A stretch of DNA of 64,000 nt. It comes from Bacteroides sp. Lineage in GTDB: Bacteria; Bacteroidota; Bacteroidia; Bacteroidales; Muribaculaceae. This document shows positions 43,707-52,939 of the stretch, piece by piece. Made by a program: the position numbers and the translations under genes. Position 1 is the first letter of the stretch; every line of letters begins with the position of its first letter. The notes below the pieces were generated by a model that was given only the letters and a program-made list of their open reading frames with translations, was not told the DNA's origin and ran no database searches. The DNA lies in the NCBI GenBank assembly GCA_014802335.1, contig JAAVCL010000006.1:17811-81810 (forward strand). The letters are read 5' to 3'.

Positions 43707-44486
43707 CTAACCCAGCAGGACGTCGAGAATCATCATGAGCAGAAAGCCGAATGTGAATCCGATTGTGCCCATATTGGAGTGTTCTCCGGCTTGAGTTTCA
43801 GGGATAAGCTCTTCAACCACAACATAAAACATTGCACCGGCAGCGAAGGCCAGAAAATAAGGAAGCACAGGAACAAGGATTGATGCAAGCAGGATGGTGA
43901 GTATAGCGAAAATCGGTTCGACGGCTCCGCTCAATGTTCCCATCAAAAAAGATTTTTTTCTTGAATTTCCGGCGCTCCGCAACGGCATCGATACGATGGC
44001 GCCTTCCGGAAAATTCTGAATCGCTATACCTATAGAGAGCGCGATTGCTCCGGCCATAGGCATATAGGAATTATGTTCGAGAGCGCCGGCAAGAGCAACA
44101 CCCACAGCCATTCCCTCCGGAATGTTGTGGAGCGTGACGGCGAAAACAAGTTTGGCTGTTTTCGACAGATGCGATTTCGGACCTTCGCTTTGGTCGCTGT
44201 CAAGGTGCTGGTGCGGAATGATAACATCAAGAAAGAGAAGAAACATAATGCCGCACACAAATCCGACAGATGCGGGAAGAATCCGCATAAAACCCTCTTC
44301 GCCTGTCATTTCCATGGCCGGGATAAGCAAAGACCATACTGAAGCGGCAACCATCACCCCGGCTGCGAAGCCTGTGAGTGTCTTTTGCAGACGCGATGAA
44401 AATGCGTTCTTCATCAGGAAGACGCATGCCGCGCCAAGTGTGGTGCCTAAAAAGGGGAGTAATATGCCTACTGTAAGTCCATTCAT
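43707..44486 (-). CDS. ZIP-family metal transporter
   Basis: 259 residues from the ATG at 44486 (the longer frame adds a non-conserved head). Eight membrane helices with the two metal-site motifs HNIPEGMAVG and QNFPEGAIVS, as in GufA/ZupT-type proteins that import zinc or other divalent metals across the inner membrane. A His-rich loop (DVIIPHQHLDSDQSEG) lies between helices 3 and 4. Specificity cannot be set from sequence. Confidence 0.9.
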   Translation of the reverse strand: MNGLTVGILLPFLGTTLGAACVFLMKNAFSSRLQKTLTGFAAGVMVAASVWSLLIPAMEMTGEEGFMRILPASVGFVCGIMFLLFLDVIIPHQHLDSDQSEGPKSHLSKTAKLVFAVTLHNIPEGMAVGVALAGALEHNSYMPMAGAIALSIGIAIQNFPEGAIVSMPLRSAGNSRKKSFLMGTLSGAVEPIFAILTILLASILVPVLPYFLAFAAGAMFYVVVEELIPETQAGEHSNMGTIGFTFGFLLMMILDVLLG

Positions 44487-44543
44487 AACTGAAAAACATA
44501 AAAATTCTCTATTTTGTTTTAAGACCCCGACCCACAAGAATGA

Positions 44544-44575
44544 AGAGGTAATCACCTTTGACGATGATTACCTCT
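44544..44575. terminator. Hairpin between the GH31 and ZIP genes
   Basis: An 11-bp perfect stem (44544-44554/44565-44575). It follows the GH31 stop by 55 bp on the minus strand, but the T run is on the plus-strand side. Either a weak terminator of the GH31 gene or a leader structure of the ZIP gene. Confidence 0.5.
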
Positions 44576-44629
44576 TTTTCAGATTGATTTCACTATTTGT
44601 GTCAGATTGAATTCAGGATTCGTGCGAAT

Positions 44630-47065
44630 TTATTTAACCGACAGGGTTGTTGGCTTGTAGTCGTAGGGGAAGCCGACTGTCAGGGTGCGGGTGGCGGCAT
44701 CATAACACCAGGCCGCGTTGCGGATGGCGCGTGGGCTCATCACTTGCTCCAGGGGCTGGTCGCCGAGTGTAACTTTCGCAGGCTTGTTTATGCCCGGAAT
44801 TTCTAACGTGATCTGCCTCATTGAGGGCATATCCTTATAACTGCCTTCGGAAGAAAGGCTTATCTCGTAGCCCTTTCCTTTGGGCAGAGCCTTGAAGGTG
44901 GTGAGCTGATATTCGCCGTCGCTGAGAGAAGTGGGACTCTTACGGTCGTCATCAAAAAGGGCATACTCGCTTTCGGCCGGGCCGGGGAAGTATTTCACGG
45001 TGAGGAATGTGGGATTATATTCCTCGACGTTGCCTATCGGCATTGTGTACTGCGGAATGAAACTTCCCTCCTTCACGAACATCGGGAGTTGTTCGAGCGG
45101 TGCGGACACCACAGCAGTTGTTCCCCCTTTATATTTCTGGGCAGGGTTATTCCAGTTTACCCAAGTTGCGCCGGCAGGGAAAGTAACTTTGCGGCTGCGT
45201 GCACCCTTTTCAAACACCGGAGCAATCAGCACCTCGGCTCCCCAGAGGTATTCGGTGGTATTGTTCGCATCCACCGAGCCTGCCTCGGAATGGAAATTAA
45301 TGGGGCGTGCCAAAGGCAATCCGAAAGCCGCATTCTCGTATGCGAGCGTGTAGTTATAAGGCAACCATTCATAGCGTTGTTTAATGAAACGTTTGATTAT
45401 TACCTCCTGCTGGGGATAATTATAAGGTTCGGGTTTGTACTGTGCATGAGTGCGCAGCATCGGGGTGAAGGTGCCCATTTGCAGCCAACGCACGTAGAGT
45501 TCCGGCTGGTATGGGTCGGCCGGGTCAACGGCAAAGCCGCCTACGTCAGAACCCATGTAGCCCAGACCTGAAAGTCCGGAATTAAGCATCAGTGCGATTT
45601 GGGGTGCCATGCCTCCCCAGCTGCGCGACACGTCGGTGGTCCAGGGGAAGACACTGTAACGCTGCAGGCCGGTGGTGCCTCCGCGCATCATCAGCAACGG
45701 GCGCATTTCCGGGAAATCGTTGCGGAGACCTTCATAAATTGTCTTCGACCATTCATTGCCCCACACGTTGTGATATTGCGATGCGGTTTCCCCGTTGCTG
45801 TGCACAATGGTTAGCGGATGGACTTCGGGTTCCCCCAGGTCGCCCCACCAGCCCGAGATGCCGTCGGCAGTCAGACCGCGAAGTCGGTTCCAGATCCATT
45901 GGCGGGTGGCCGGATTGGACATGTCGAACATTCCGGCGTCTCCCACCCAGGTTGTTACATCATGAGTGTTTCCTTCGGAATCCTTGGCCAGAAGCCCGGC
46001 TTCACTAAGGATGTTGTAATTGTCGAGTGCGCCGATTTTGTTTATGTAGGGTTGATTGATAAGCACCGTGTGCACTCCTTGCGATTTAAGGGAATCCAAC
46101 ATTCCCTTATGGTCGGGGAATTGATCTTTGTTCCACTCCAGGCGTCCCATATCTGTTTCTTTCCCATACCAATACAGGTCGAAAACGATACCGTCAACCG
46201 GATAATCATTGCGTTTCAGAGTGTCAATTACTCCCAAAGCCTCATCCTGAGTGTGATAGCCATATTTGGAGGTGATGTAACCGAGAGCCCAGAATGGAGG
46301 CAGTTGCTGGCGGCCGGTAAGCTGGGTGAAACGCTCGGTCACTCCTGGAAGGGTGCCATCTCCGTTCACGAAGAAATAAGAAAGAGCCTTCGGAGTTTCC
46401 GATTTGTAAACGATTTCATCATTGCCGAGTGCCAGAGTGGCCATGTTGTAATCATCGAAGAGCACACCGTAACCGGCATCGGAGGCAAACCACGGCATGG
46501 TGATACCCATTTGCGAGATGCGCGGGTCATTTCCGGTATAGCCGTAGTTCTGTCGGTTATACATCACGAGAGTGTCGCCGTTGAGACGCAGCGAATGTCC
46601 GCGTTCGCCGGCTCCATAAAAGTTCTGGGCGCGCCCGTTTTCGAGCGATACGGTTTTTATGTCGCCTCTGTTGTCAACTCCGAGCCGTTCGGCCATGATG
46701 GTGTCGCCGTCAGCGTTGAGGAACACTGCGCGCCCCGTGAGTCGATCAATGGTAAGCTTCGTGGTGGGAGTCGTGAAGATTACCTGTTCGGGAGTGGCAA
46801 ACCAGGTCTGACCCTCGGTGGTGGGTGCGAGCACCGAACTTTGCGAGGCCGGGAAACTGAATGAACTTATCCCGTTGGGAATCCTCGAAATTTTGAAAAT
46901 ATCGGGCGAGAGGGGAGTCACGGTCACAGTGCCCTCGGGAGTCGAAATCAGAGTTGATTTGCCCGAAGTCAGGATTTCCCCCTGACGGGGCATTGTGGCG
47001 GCCAGGGCGGCTGTCACCGCTCCGGCCCCCATGAATATTAGAAGTGATTTCAGTGAGGTTCTCAT
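44630..47065 (-). CDS. GH31 alpha-glucosidase
   Basis: 811 residues with a signal peptide (to about residue 22). N-terminal GH31 beta domain, then the barrel with GIVFDLYWYG, the nucleophile D409 in WWGDLGEPE and acid/base D507 in YMGSDVGGF, then proximal and distal C-terminal beta domains. It releases alpha-linked glucose (or xylose) from chain ends, probably in the periplasm, completing starch breakdown begun by the GH13 enzymes in this window. The gene starts 55 bp after the dehydrogenase stop. Alpha-xylosidase activity is not excluded. Confidence 0.9.
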   Translation of the reverse strand: MRTSLKSLLIFMGAGAVTAALAATMPRQGEILTSGKSTLISTPEGTVTVTPLSPDIFKISRIPNGISSFSFPASQSSVLAPTTEGQTWFATPEQVIFTTPTTKLTIDRLTGRAVFLNADGDTIMAERLGVDNRGDIKTVSLENGRAQNFYGAGERGHSLRLNGDTLVMYNRQNYGYTGNDPRISQMGITMPWFASDAGYGVLFDDYNMATLALGNDEIVYKSETPKALSYFFVNGDGTLPGVTERFTQLTGRQQLPPFWALGYITSKYGYHTQDEALGVIDTLKRNDYPVDGIVFDLYWYGKETDMGRLEWNKDQFPDHKGMLDSLKSQGVHTVLINQPYINKIGALDNYNILSEAGLLAKDSEGNTHDVTTWVGDAGMFDMSNPATRQWIWNRLRGLTADGISGWWGDLGEPEVHPLTIVHSNGETASQYHNVWGNEWSKTIYEGLRNDFPEMRPLLMMRGGTTGLQRYSVFPWTTDVSRSWGGMAPQIALMLNSGLSGLGYMGSDVGGFAVDPADPYQPELYVRWLQMGTFTPMLRTHAQYKPEPYNYPQQEVIIKRFIKQRYEWLPYNYTLAYENAAFGLPLARPINFHSEAGSVDANNTTEYLWGAEVLIAPVFEKGARSRKVTFPAGATWVNWNNPAQKYKGGTTAVVSAPLEQLPMFVKEGSFIPQYTMPIGNVEEYNPTFLTVKYFPGPAESEYALFDDDRKSPTSLSDGEYQLTTFKALPKGKGYEISLSSEGSYKDMPSMRQITLEIPGINKPAKVTLGDQPLEQVMSPRAIRNAAWCYDAATRTLTVGFPYDYKPTTLSVK

Positions 47066-47119
47066 AGTGTTATCTCGGTTCGTAAGTAACTGTCGTACTA
47101 TACTTCACGTGTGGATAAA

Positions 47120-48334
47120 TCAGATTTCAAATTCGAGGTCGCCATCGGTGATGACATTCCAGGGCAATCCACATTCGGCAAGTTTTGCCAGGAACGGATC
47201 CGGATCGAATTCTTCCACATTATGCACACCGGGCATCACCCACTTGCCAGTCATGAACATCATGGCGCCCACCATAGCCGGAACTCCGGTGGTATAGCTC
47301 ACGGCCTGTGCGCCGGTTTCTTTATAGGCAGCCTCGTGCGAGCAATTGTTGTAGATGTAATATGTTGATTCTTTTCCTTCTTTGTCAAGACCCGAGATGC
47401 GACATCCGATTGATGTTTCGCCCGTGTAGTTTTCACCGAGTGTGCCCGGATCGGGAAGAACAGCCTTCAGGAATTGTATAGGAATGATTTCCTGACCATT
47501 ATATATAACCGGGTCGATGCGTGCCATGCCTATATCCTGAATAACACGCAGGTGTGTCAGATATTCCTGGCCGAAAGTCATCCAGAAACGGGCGCGGCGG
47601 ATTGTGGGGAAATTCTGCACGAGGCTCTCGAGCTCTTCGTGATAGAGCAGATAGCTTTCGCGCTCGCCGATGTTGGGGTAGGTGAGCGGACGGTGGATCT
47701 CAAGATTTTCGGTCTCAACCCACTTGCCATCTTCCCAGTACTTGCCTTTCTGGGTGATTTCGCGGATATTGATTTCAGGATTGAAGTTGGTGGCGAAAGC
47801 CTTGCCGTGATTGCCGGCATTGCAGTCAACAATGTCGAGATAGCGCATTTCCGAGAAATGATGTTTGGCGGCGTATGCCACGAACACAGCCGAAACCCCG
47901 GGGTCGAATCCGCAACCGAGGATAGCTGTCAGTCCGGCCTTTTCAAAACGTTCGCGGTAGGCCCATTGCCATGAGTATTCGAAATGAGCTTCATCCTTGG
48001 GTTCGTAGTTGGCGGTGTCAAGATAGTTCACACCACATTCCAGACAGGCCTCCATGATGGTGAGATCCTGATATGGAAGTGCCACATTTATAACGATTTC
48101 AGGACGATGACGTTTGAACAGTTCACACAGTTCCGCAACGCTGTCGGCATCTACACGGTCGGTCACAATGGATGCATGACCTGTTTTTTCCGCAACTTTA
48201 GCCGCTATTGCATCACATTTCGATTTGGTGCGAGATGCAAGCACGATTTCACTGAATACATCGGGGTGCTGGGCGCATTTGTGTGCTACGACCGTGCCCA
48301 CGCCGCCGGCACCGATAATCAAGACTTTTCCCAT
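47120..48334 (-). CDS. Saccharopine dehydrogenase-family enzyme, carboxynorspermidine synthase-like
   Basis: 404 residues. N-terminal Rossmann motif GAGGVGTVVAHKCAQ; then VINVALPYQDLTIMEACLEC, YLDTANYEP and LGCGFDPGVSAVFVAYAAKH, the pattern of carboxynorspermidine dehydrogenases, which reductively join an aldehyde and a diamine in spermidine synthesis. The C-terminal NCSHEAAYKETGAQAVSYTT matches too. Cytoplasmic. The usual decarboxylase partner (nspC) is not adjacent. A TAAATTTG box on the minus strand (48374-48381) may be its promoter. Confidence 0.85.
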   Translation of the reverse strand: MGKVLIIGAGGVGTVVAHKCAQHPDVFSEIVLASRTKSKCDAIAAKVAEKTGHASIVTDRVDADSVAELCELFKRHRPEIVINVALPYQDLTIMEACLECGVNYLDTANYEPKDEAHFEYSWQWAYRERFEKAGLTAILGCGFDPGVSAVFVAYAAKHHFSEMRYLDIVDCNAGNHGKAFATNFNPEINIREITQKGKYWEDGKWVETENLEIHRPLTYPNIGERESYLLYHEELESLVQNFPTIRRARFWMTFGQEYLTHLRVIQDIGMARIDPVIYNGQEIIPIQFLKAVLPDPGTLGENYTGETSIGCRISGLDKEGKESTYYIYNNCSHEAAYKETGAQAVSYTTGVPAMVGAMMFMTGKWVMPGVHNVEEFDPDPFLAKLAECGLPWNVITDGDLEFEI

Positions 48335-48373
48335 TATTCTTATTTATTTTATCAAGTATTTTCCTTTAAAAAG

Positions 48374-48402
48374 CAAATTTAATCAAAAAATCGCTAAATT
48401 TG
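48374..48402. promoter_or_regulatory. Divergent -7 boxes between the dehydrogenase and tsaE
   Basis: TAAATTTG occurs on the minus strand (48374-48381) and on the plus strand (48395-48402), 13 bp apart. No good -33 box was found for either, so the calls are weak. The plus-strand leader to tsaE would be about 180 nt. Confidence 0.4.
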
Positions 48403-48584
48403 CAGTAGAAGTGGTTTAAACTTTTCTTTAAGGGATTTTCTTTGAAGAAAAAATAGCTGTTTTGAAACTGTTTAACTACTTCTTTAATTATTGTCGGGTT
48501 CCGGAAATAGATAATGGTTTAACAACAGCTTATTTAAATTGTTTTGAGACCCGACAGACTCAAAGATATCTTAAGTAACGACTC

Positions 48585-49001
48585 ATGAACATCAGAATCG
48601 CAGACGAATCGGATATTGACAGGGCTGCCGCCGAGTTCCTTCACCGGCTTGGAGACCATAAGCATGTGGCTCTTGTAGGAGCAATGGGAGCCGGCAAGAC
48701 AACTCTTGTGGGGGCATTGGCTCATGCGCTCGGGGTGGAAGATGACGTAAATTCCCCGACGTTCAGCATTATAAATGAATATCGCGATGCCAACGATGAG
48801 CCAATTTATCATTTTGATTTTTACCGCATTGAGACTCCTGAGGAGGCAATGGATCTCGGGCTGGATGAGTATTTCGACTCGGGCGCGCTCTGCCTTATGG
48901 AATGGCCTGAGAATGTTGCCGCGCTGCTGCCCGACGACACGTTGACCGTAAAACTTATTGTTGACGAGGACGGGTCGCGGACTCTCATTTCTGAAGATTA
49001 A
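48585..49001 (+). CDS. tsaE: tRNA threonylcarbamoyladenosine biosynthesis ATPase TsaE
   Basis: 138 residues. Part of the TsaB/TsaD/TsaE system that makes t6A37 on tRNAs reading ANN codons. Seen: Walker A VGAMGAGKTTLVGAL (about residues 33-47), switch segment NSPTFSIINEY (about 60-70), the Walker B-like HFDFYRIETPEEAMDLGLDE and the final LCLMEWPENV. First gene of a five-gene plus-strand run; birA starts 14 bp after. Confidence 0.93.
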   Translation: MNIRIADESDIDRAAAEFLHRLGDHKHVALVGAMGAGKTTLVGALAHALGVEDDVNSPTFSIINEYRDANDEPIYHFDFYRIETPEEAMDLGLDEYFDSGALCLMEWPENVAALLPDDTLTVKLIVDEDGSRTLISED

Positions 49002-49015
49002 GAGGAGGAGTTACG

Positions 49016-49753
49016 ATGAATTTTATTATCCTTGAAGAAGTTGACTCAACGAATAGCTATGTGAGTCTTCATGCCTCCGAACTCCCGTCGCCCACAATGG
49101 TGATAGCCAACACGCAGACCTCGGGGCGCGGCCAGCGTGGAAATTCCTGGGAGTCGGAACCGGGCCTGAATCTTACGGCCACGCTGTTCTATAAGCCTCT
49201 TGCATTAGAACCCCGGCTGCAGTTCGCACTCAGCGAAGCCGTGGCTCTTGCCGTGGCCGATTATCTCCGGTCGGAGGGCCTCGAGGCCATGGTGAAGTGG
49301 CCTAACGATATATATGTGGGAAACTCCAAAATATGCGGAATCCTCATTGAGCATTGCATCACCTCGACTGCAGTGGAACATTCCCGAATCGGAATCGGCC
49401 TGAATGTGAATCAGACTGTTTTTGTAAGCGATGCTCCCAACCCGGTCTCGATGAGAATGCTCACCGGCCAAAAAAGAGACATCAGTCGGGTGGCTGCGGC
49501 CATGGGCGTTATGCTTGAAAAGCGGCTTGCAGACGTATCCTCGGCTGCCGGGCGCCAGAGATTGCATACCGATTTCCTTTCACGCCTGTGGCGCGGCGAC
49601 CGCAAGGCCTATCCTTTCCGACGCCGTTCCGACGGCTGTTGCTTTCAGGGAGTGATCGAAACTGTCGAGTCTTCCGGCCCTATTTTGATTTCCGATCTCG
49701 ACTCTTCTTCCACATCCTCTTATATGTTTAAGGAAGTAGAGTTCATAATCTAA
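49016..49753 (+). CDS. birA: Biotin-[acetyl-CoA-carboxylase] ligase
   Basis: 245 residues. It attaches biotin to carboxyl carrier proteins through biotinyl-5'-AMP. Seen: EEVDSTNSYV, the biotin-binding TSGRGQRGNSWES (about residues 36-48), KWPNDIYVGNSKICGILIE (about 93-111) and GIGLNVNQ. It has no N-terminal HTH, so it is a simple ligase rather than a repressor of biotin genes. GGAGGAG precedes the ATG. Confidence 0.93.
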   Translation: MNFIILEEVDSTNSYVSLHASELPSPTMVIANTQTSGRGQRGNSWESEPGLNLTATLFYKPLALEPRLQFALSEAVALAVADYLRSEGLEAMVKWPNDIYVGNSKICGILIEHCITSTAVEHSRIGIGLNVNQTVFVSDAPNPVSMRMLTGQKRDISRVAAAMGVMLEKRLADVSSAAGRQRLHTDFLSRLWRGDRKAYPFRRRSDGCCFQGVIETVESSGPILISDLDSSSTSSYMFKEVEFII

Positions 49754-49769
49754 CTTAACTATCTGCTTT

Positions 49770-50831
49770 GTGAAAAAGATATTATCATACGTGGTGAGGT
49801 GGTTGCTTCCGCTCGCTCTCACGATTGTTCTGGTAAGTTACATGTTCCGCAAGGTCAATTTCTCCGACATGTGGAACATCATTACCCACGGTGTGGACTA
49901 TTGGTGGATTCTCGCGGCGATGGGAATCAGCGTGTTGAGCCATGTGTTCAGAGCCCTCCGTTGGAGGATACAGTTGAACAGTCTTCACATTTATCCCCCT
50001 CTGATGGCCTTGATATGTTCGATATTCGGCACCTATGCCCTCAATCTTGTATTCCCGCGACTGGGCGAGATTTGGCGTTGCACTTATATTTCGCGACTTG
50101 AACGGAAACCTTTCACGGAAGTTGTGGGTTCAATGGTGGCCGACAGGCTTTCAGATGCCATTATGGTTATGGCTCTGACTTTACTCACCTTTGTGGTGGC
50201 GGCTTCGGCTATCGAATCTTTCTTGATAAAGTATCCGGTGGGGCAGGGGCTGATGGATCTTGTGCGCGATCCGCGGGCATGGACCGGGGTTATCGGTTGC
50301 GTCCTGATTGTCTGGGCTGTGTTCCATTTCGGCAGGAACACCGGCCCGGTGATGAGAACGCGCCGGTGGATTTCCGAAATGTGGCACGGTTTCGCTTCGG
50401 TGGCGACAATGCAAGGCAAATGGAAATTCGTTGGATATACATTCGCTATCTGGGGATGCTATTTCATCCAGCTGTATGTGGCTTTCTTCGCTTTCGATTT
50501 TACTCGCAGCCTTTGTGCGCAGCCGCAGCTGGGATATGGATTAGTGCCTTGCCTGGTGGCATTCGTGTTAAGTTCGATCGGTATGGCCATTCCTTCAAAC
50601 GGCGGACTCGGACCCTGGAATATCGCCGTGATGTTCGGCCTCGCTGTTTATGGCATCTCTGACGCTCAGGGAACGGCTTTCTCAATGCTGCAATGGTCCG
50701 GACAGACCGTAATGCTGATTATCCTCGGTATCTTTACAATGGTCTATATTTCTCTCGGTTCCAAAACCGCGGATAAACATAACAGAGTTTCCGAATCTTC
50801 AGCCGATTCATCTGAAACTTCAATAGTCTAA
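49770..50831 (+). CDS. UPF0104/LPG-synthase-TM-type membrane protein
   Basis: 353 residues starting at GTG (49770), 16 bp after birA; no ATG is better placed. About eight membrane helices, with RALRWRIQL, FGTYALNLVFPRLGEIWRC and PSNGGLGPWNIAVMF, the conserved segments of the AglD/lysylphosphatidylglycerol synthetase TM family. Members flip or bind lipids or act in glycan synthesis; the exact role here is unknown. Confidence 0.82.
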   Translation: MKKILSYVVRWLLPLALTIVLVSYMFRKVNFSDMWNIITHGVDYWWILAAMGISVLSHVFRALRWRIQLNSLHIYPPLMALICSIFGTYALNLVFPRLGEIWRCTYISRLERKPFTEVVGSMVADRLSDAIMVMALTLLTFVVAASAIESFLIKYPVGQGLMDLVRDPRAWTGVIGCVLIVWAVFHFGRNTGPVMRTRRWISEMWHGFASVATMQGKWKFVGYTFAIWGCYFIQLYVAFFAFDFTRSLCAQPQLGYGLVPCLVAFVLSSIGMAIPSNGGLGPWNIAVMFGLAVYGISDAQGTAFSMLQWSGQTVMLIILGIFTMVYISLGSKTADKHNRVSESSADSSETSIV

Positions 50832-50866
50832 CTCTTTAGTCTAACTCTTTTCAACAAGAAATCATA

Positions 50867-51460
50867 ATGAGCTTATACGACGATAACGAAAAAAATGACT
50901 TTTTCGAGGATGCTTCCGATGCACCCGAAGTCGAGAAGAAAAAAGAGCCTAAGAAACCTGCGCTTCAACCCGACGACCCGCGATATTGGGAAGAACCCGA
51001 AGATGAGTTCGAGCATCTGAAGCCTTCGCACAAAACTCAATGGAAACTTTGGTTATGGGTTGCGGTCACAGCTGTTGTTCTCGGTGTAATCTGGGGGGTA
51101 TATTCCCGGATATTTAACCCCTACATCGAAGATGCCAACCAATATGGCTATGTGGAAGGCGTGGAAAAAAGGGGAGAGGTGTTCAAAACCTTCGAGGGGG
51201 TGTTGCTCCCTTACAAGAATTTGATGGATAGTGTGCGCGTGTATGAGGGTGATATTGTTTTTTCCACCCCCGACCCAGCGTTGGCCGCCCGATTGAAGGA
51301 GATGCAGTTTGCCAACCGTCCGGTGCGTATCACCTATAAGCAATACAAAACCGCCATGCCTTGGCGCGGAGACTCCAAAATTATTATTACTGCCGTCGAT
51401 TCCGTAAACGAAATGAATATCCTTCCTCCCGACCGTCGCCCCGAATACCTCAAGAAATGA
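50867..51460 (+). CDS. Conserved Bacteroidales protein with one membrane helix
   Basis: 197 residues: an acidic, lysine-rich N-terminal tail (about 1-62), a membrane helix (LWLWVAVTAVVLGVIWGVY, about 65-83) and a periplasmic domain with YGYVEGVEKRGEVFKTFEGV and IITAVDSVNEMNI. This periplasmic part recurs in Bacteroidales hypothetical proteins. The stop overlaps the ATG of the LRR gene. Function is not known. Confidence 0.75.
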   Translation: MSLYDDNEKNDFFEDASDAPEVEKKKEPKKPALQPDDPRYWEEPEDEFEHLKPSHKTQWKLWLWVAVTAVVLGVIWGVYSRIFNPYIEDANQYGYVEGVEKRGEVFKTFEGVLLPYKNLMDSVRVYEGDIVFSTPDPALAARLKEMQFANRPVRITYKQYKTAMPWRGDSKIIITAVDSVNEMNILPPDRRPEYLKK

Positions 51461-52287
51461 AATGTACTGCACTTTCCGTTCTGCTTGCGGCCGTTTGCGG
51501 GCTGCTTTCATTCCTTGATGCTTCGGCTGCCGGTTTTGAAGTGGAAGATTCGGTGTTGGTGATACCTGCGGGTACTGCCACAATCAGAGACCATGCTTTT
51601 GAGGGGCGCGATGATTTCCACAGTGTCAGGTTTGTTGCGCCCGTGGCATTGAAATCTATCGGAGATTACGCCTTTCTCGGATGTTCGAACTTGCGGCAGA
51701 TAGAGCTCCCCGGCGGTGTGTCAAAGTTGGGACAAGGATGTTTTCGTGAATGTGAGTCGCTGGTAAGTGTTTCTTTATCAAAGGAGATATCCGTAATTCC
51801 TCGCTACTGTTTTGCATGGTGCGGTAAGTTGAAGAAGGTGCGTCTTGCGCGGCAACCCGCCGATATAATGGCGCATGCTTTCGCTTATTGCTTCGAATTG
51901 GAGGCGTTTGACTTCGGAACCCGATTGAGCCACATCGGTTCGAATGCTTTCTCCTTTTGCACGAGTCTTGCACAAGTGTCATTGCCCTCCTCAATAAAAG
52001 AACTGGAGTCGTATGCTTTTTCCGAATGTGTCGCACTGACTGCCGCAACATTGCCGGCAAATTCCAATCTGCTTGGAGAATTGATATTCAGCGGTTGTCG
52101 CAATCTGAAGACCATAACCATTCTTTCGCCCGTTCCTCCGAAATTCGATTGTAACAGTACACTCTTTGAAGACAACGAGGCCGCGATGTATGAGCAATGC
52201 TGCCTGAAAGTCGCCCCCGGCTGCCGGGAACGCTATCTCACTGCCCCCGGCTGGAGCCTTTTCAAGAAAATTGATGCCGGGCGATAG
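51457..52287 (+). CDS. BspA-like leucine-rich repeat surface protein
   Basis: 276 residues from the ATG at 51457, which overlaps the upstream stop (ATGA) and opens a good signal peptide (to DASA). The mature part is made of LRR_5/BspA-type repeats of about 23 residues (SIGDYAFLGCSNLRQIELPG, LGQGCFRECESLVSVSLS, IGSNAFSFCTSLAQVSLPS, LESYAFSECVALTAATLPA). No C-terminal sorting tail is visible, so it may stay periplasmic. BspA proteins bind host proteins or mediate adhesion in some species; the role here is open. Confidence 0.85.
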   Translation: MKCTALSVLLAAVCGLLSFLDASAAGFEVEDSVLVIPAGTATIRDHAFEGRDDFHSVRFVAPVALKSIGDYAFLGCSNLRQIELPGGVSKLGQGCFRECESLVSVSLSKEISVIPRYCFAWCGKLKKVRLARQPADIMAHAFAYCFELEAFDFGTRLSHIGSNAFSFCTSLAQVSLPSSIKELESYAFSECVALTAATLPANSNLLGELIFSGCRNLKTITILSPVPPKFDCNSTLFEDNEAAMYEQCCLKVAPGCRERYLTAPGWSLFKKIDAGR

Positions 52288-52437
52288 CAGGCTTCACACC
52301 CGTGATGTGAATGGTGTAAGAAAAAAATAAAAAAATTTTTATAAGTAGCGAACCAACAGCCAAACACTCGTGTTATAATGATGAAAACAGAATCGTTTCA
52401 TGATGTTAGGTTAGTTAGTTAAAGTATTATGGAAAAC

Positions 52438-52478
52438 ACGCGAATGCGGCAAGTCGGGATGACTTGTCGCATTCGCGT
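52438..52478 (+). terminator. Hairpin after the LRR gene
   Basis: An 18-bp stem with one G-T pair (52438-52455/52461-52478) and a 5-nt loop. It ends the plus-strand run; a second stem at 52484-52493/52513-52522 lies closer to the RidA stop and may serve the opposite strand. Neither has a long T run. Confidence 0.6.
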
Positions 52479-52535
52479 TATATGCAGCCGAATTAACCGT
52501 CAACTCAGGTTCATTCGGCTGCGATGTCAAGTTTT

Positions 52536-52910
52536 TTAACGAGTGGCGATAACTTCGATTTCTACAAGGGCACCCATCGGGAGTGACTTAACGGCAAATG
52601 CCGAACGTGCCGGGAAAGGAAGGGCGAAGGTTGCTCCATACACTTCGTTCATTTCAGCAAAAAGGCTCATGTCTGCCAAAAGAACGGTGGTTTTTACAAC
52701 GTTGTCAATGGTCAGCCCCTCGGCTTCGAGAATGGCTTTGACATTTGCAAGACTTTGTGCAGTCTGTTCCTTGATGGTTTCGGGCATTTTGCCGGTGGCC
52801 GGGTCAATAGGAAGCTGGCCTGAGCAGAAAATCAGGTTATCGGTCTTGATTGCCTGGGAATAGGGTCCGATTGCCGCCGGAGCGGAGGTGGTTGAAATTG
52901 CTTCTTTCAT
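52536..52910 (-). CDS. ridA: RidA-family enamine/imine deaminase
   Basis: 124 residues. It hydrolyses reactive 2-aminoacrylate-type intermediates made by PLP enzymes. Seen: AIGPYSQAIK near the N-terminus, GQLPIDPATGKMP (about 32-44), and the C-terminal RSAFAVKSLPMGALVEIEVI with the conserved Arg that binds the carboxylate. Cytoplasmic. Last gene of a minus-strand pair after the MATE gene. Confidence 0.93.
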   Translation of the reverse strand: MKEAISTTSAPAAIGPYSQAIKTDNLIFCSGQLPIDPATGKMPETIKEQTAQSLANVKAILEAEGLTIDNVVKTTVLLADMSLFAEMNEVYGATFALPFPARSAFAVKSLPMGALVEIEVIATR

Positions 52911-52939
52911 AATTATTTATTTAAAGTGAATTATTTATG

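Noticed and set aside
49205..49567. Minus-strand frame of 120 residues opposite birA.
   Set aside because: birA on the plus strand has all family motifs and a ribosome-binding site; the opposite frame has none.
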